Assembly: GCA_036166415.1 (NCBI GenBank)
Contig: JAYZHP010000041.1
Span: forward strand, 1 to 13,897
DNA length: 13,897 nt
Source of the DNA: TMED108 sp036166415
GTDB taxonomy: Bacteria > Fidelibacterota > Marinisomatia > Marinisomatales > TCS55
Direction: 5' to 3'
Positions 13,551 through 13,897 of the stretch are shown here, in pieces. Position 1 is the stretch's first letter; the number at the start of each line of letters is the position of its first letter. The position numbers were made by a program, and so were the translations under genes. Under the pieces are notes generated by a model. It did no database searches and was not told the DNA's origin. It saw only the letters and a list, made by a program, of their open reading frames with translations.

Positions 13551-13897
13551 ATGAAAAAAATAATAATTATTATCTGTGCATTTATATTTTCGTGTGAATT
13601 ATTTGACCAAGGCGAAGCGACTGGAAGCCTATTTACTTTTCGAGGAGGAAACTTGCAGGATAATCAGAAGCTAACAATCTATATACATGACAGTCTAATG
13701 CCATCCGACACTGCGCTTGCATGGGGAGAGGTTGGAGAAAATGATTCAATAGTTTTTGAGCTAGATTCAGCATTATTAAATCTTATTCCATCCTTAATAA
13801 CGACCATTGTAACTACAGATACCTTAGATAGCAATATAGTAGATATTTTTTCTTATTATGGTATTCCAGTTGGAATGGATTATAAAGAATCAAATCA
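13551..13897 (+). CDS. Putative lipoprotein, unknown function (3' end outside window)
   Basis: An open reading frame begins at the ATG at 13551 and continues without a stop to the window edge (115 codons visible). It opens MKKIIIIICAFIFSC, a short signal peptide with lipobox FSC and lipidation site Cys15, followed by ELFDQGEATGSLFTFRGG. The visible mature part is acidic with few basic residues and contains alternating strand-like stretches (QKLTIYIHDSLM, DSIVFELDSALLNLIP, TTIVTTDTLDSN). No family is recognised. The ATG at 13546 is out of frame and meets a stop after two codons. The 63 bases between the CPBP gene and this start are AT-rich and show no clear terminator; a promoter there is possible but not evident. 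Confidence 0.72.
   Translation, partial: MKKIIIIICAFIFSCELFDQGEATGSLFTFRGGNLQDNQKLTIYIHDSLMPSDTALAWGEVGENDSIVFELDSALLNLIPSLITTIVTTDTLDSNIVDIFSYYGIPVGMDYKESN

Overview
This window looks like ordinary chromosomal DNA of an AT-rich, diderm, free-living bacterium. Two genes encode Sec signal peptides with lipoboxes and one encodes a likely outer-membrane beta-barrel, so an outer membrane is likely. Low GC, tightly overlapping genes and the mixture of families would fit a marine FCB-group lineage (for example Marinimicrobia/SAR406). That placement is an inference from style; no rRNA or other decisive marker is present. I found no tRNA, rRNA, insertion sequence, phage gene or CRISPR array, and no gene-free stretch longer than about 150 bases.

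Region 1 (1-2989) carries the 3' end of adenosylhomocysteinase (ahcY), then dUTPase (dut) overlapping it by one base, then a 143-base regulatory gap and the groES-groEL chaperonin operon, closed by a strong intrinsic terminator. The gap holds a variant CIRCE heat-shock operator, with the usual 9-9-9 architecture but one symmetric substitution in each arm, and a second perfect 18-bp palindrome between it and groES.

Region 2 (2999-10361) is a compact, probably co-transcribed + strand run: folB, folK, a deoxynucleoside kinase, a 53-aa single-membrane-segment protein, a DoxX-family membrane protein, a predicted outer-membrane beta-barrel, rsmE, a HIT-family hydrolase and smc. Most junctions overlap or are only a few bases apart, so translational coupling is likely. 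The run joins folate synthesis, nucleoside salvage, envelope proteins, ribosome modification and chromosome organisation. The 53-aa gene overlaps both neighbours by exactly eight bases. The folB start sits immediately after a candidate promoter, with no Shine-Dalgarno sequence.

Region 3 (10369-13897) has a cysteine-rich lipoprotein on the minus strand, convergent with smc and divergent from lepA. Elongation factor 4 (lepA) follows, then a CPBP-family intramembrane protease and the start of another lipoprotein that runs off the window.

Most content is housekeeping. The items most worth a second look are the altered CIRCE with its companion palindrome, the nested 53-aa gene, the disulfide-rich lipoprotein, the SMC hinge that seems to lack its usual glycine motif, and the dUTPase subtype.
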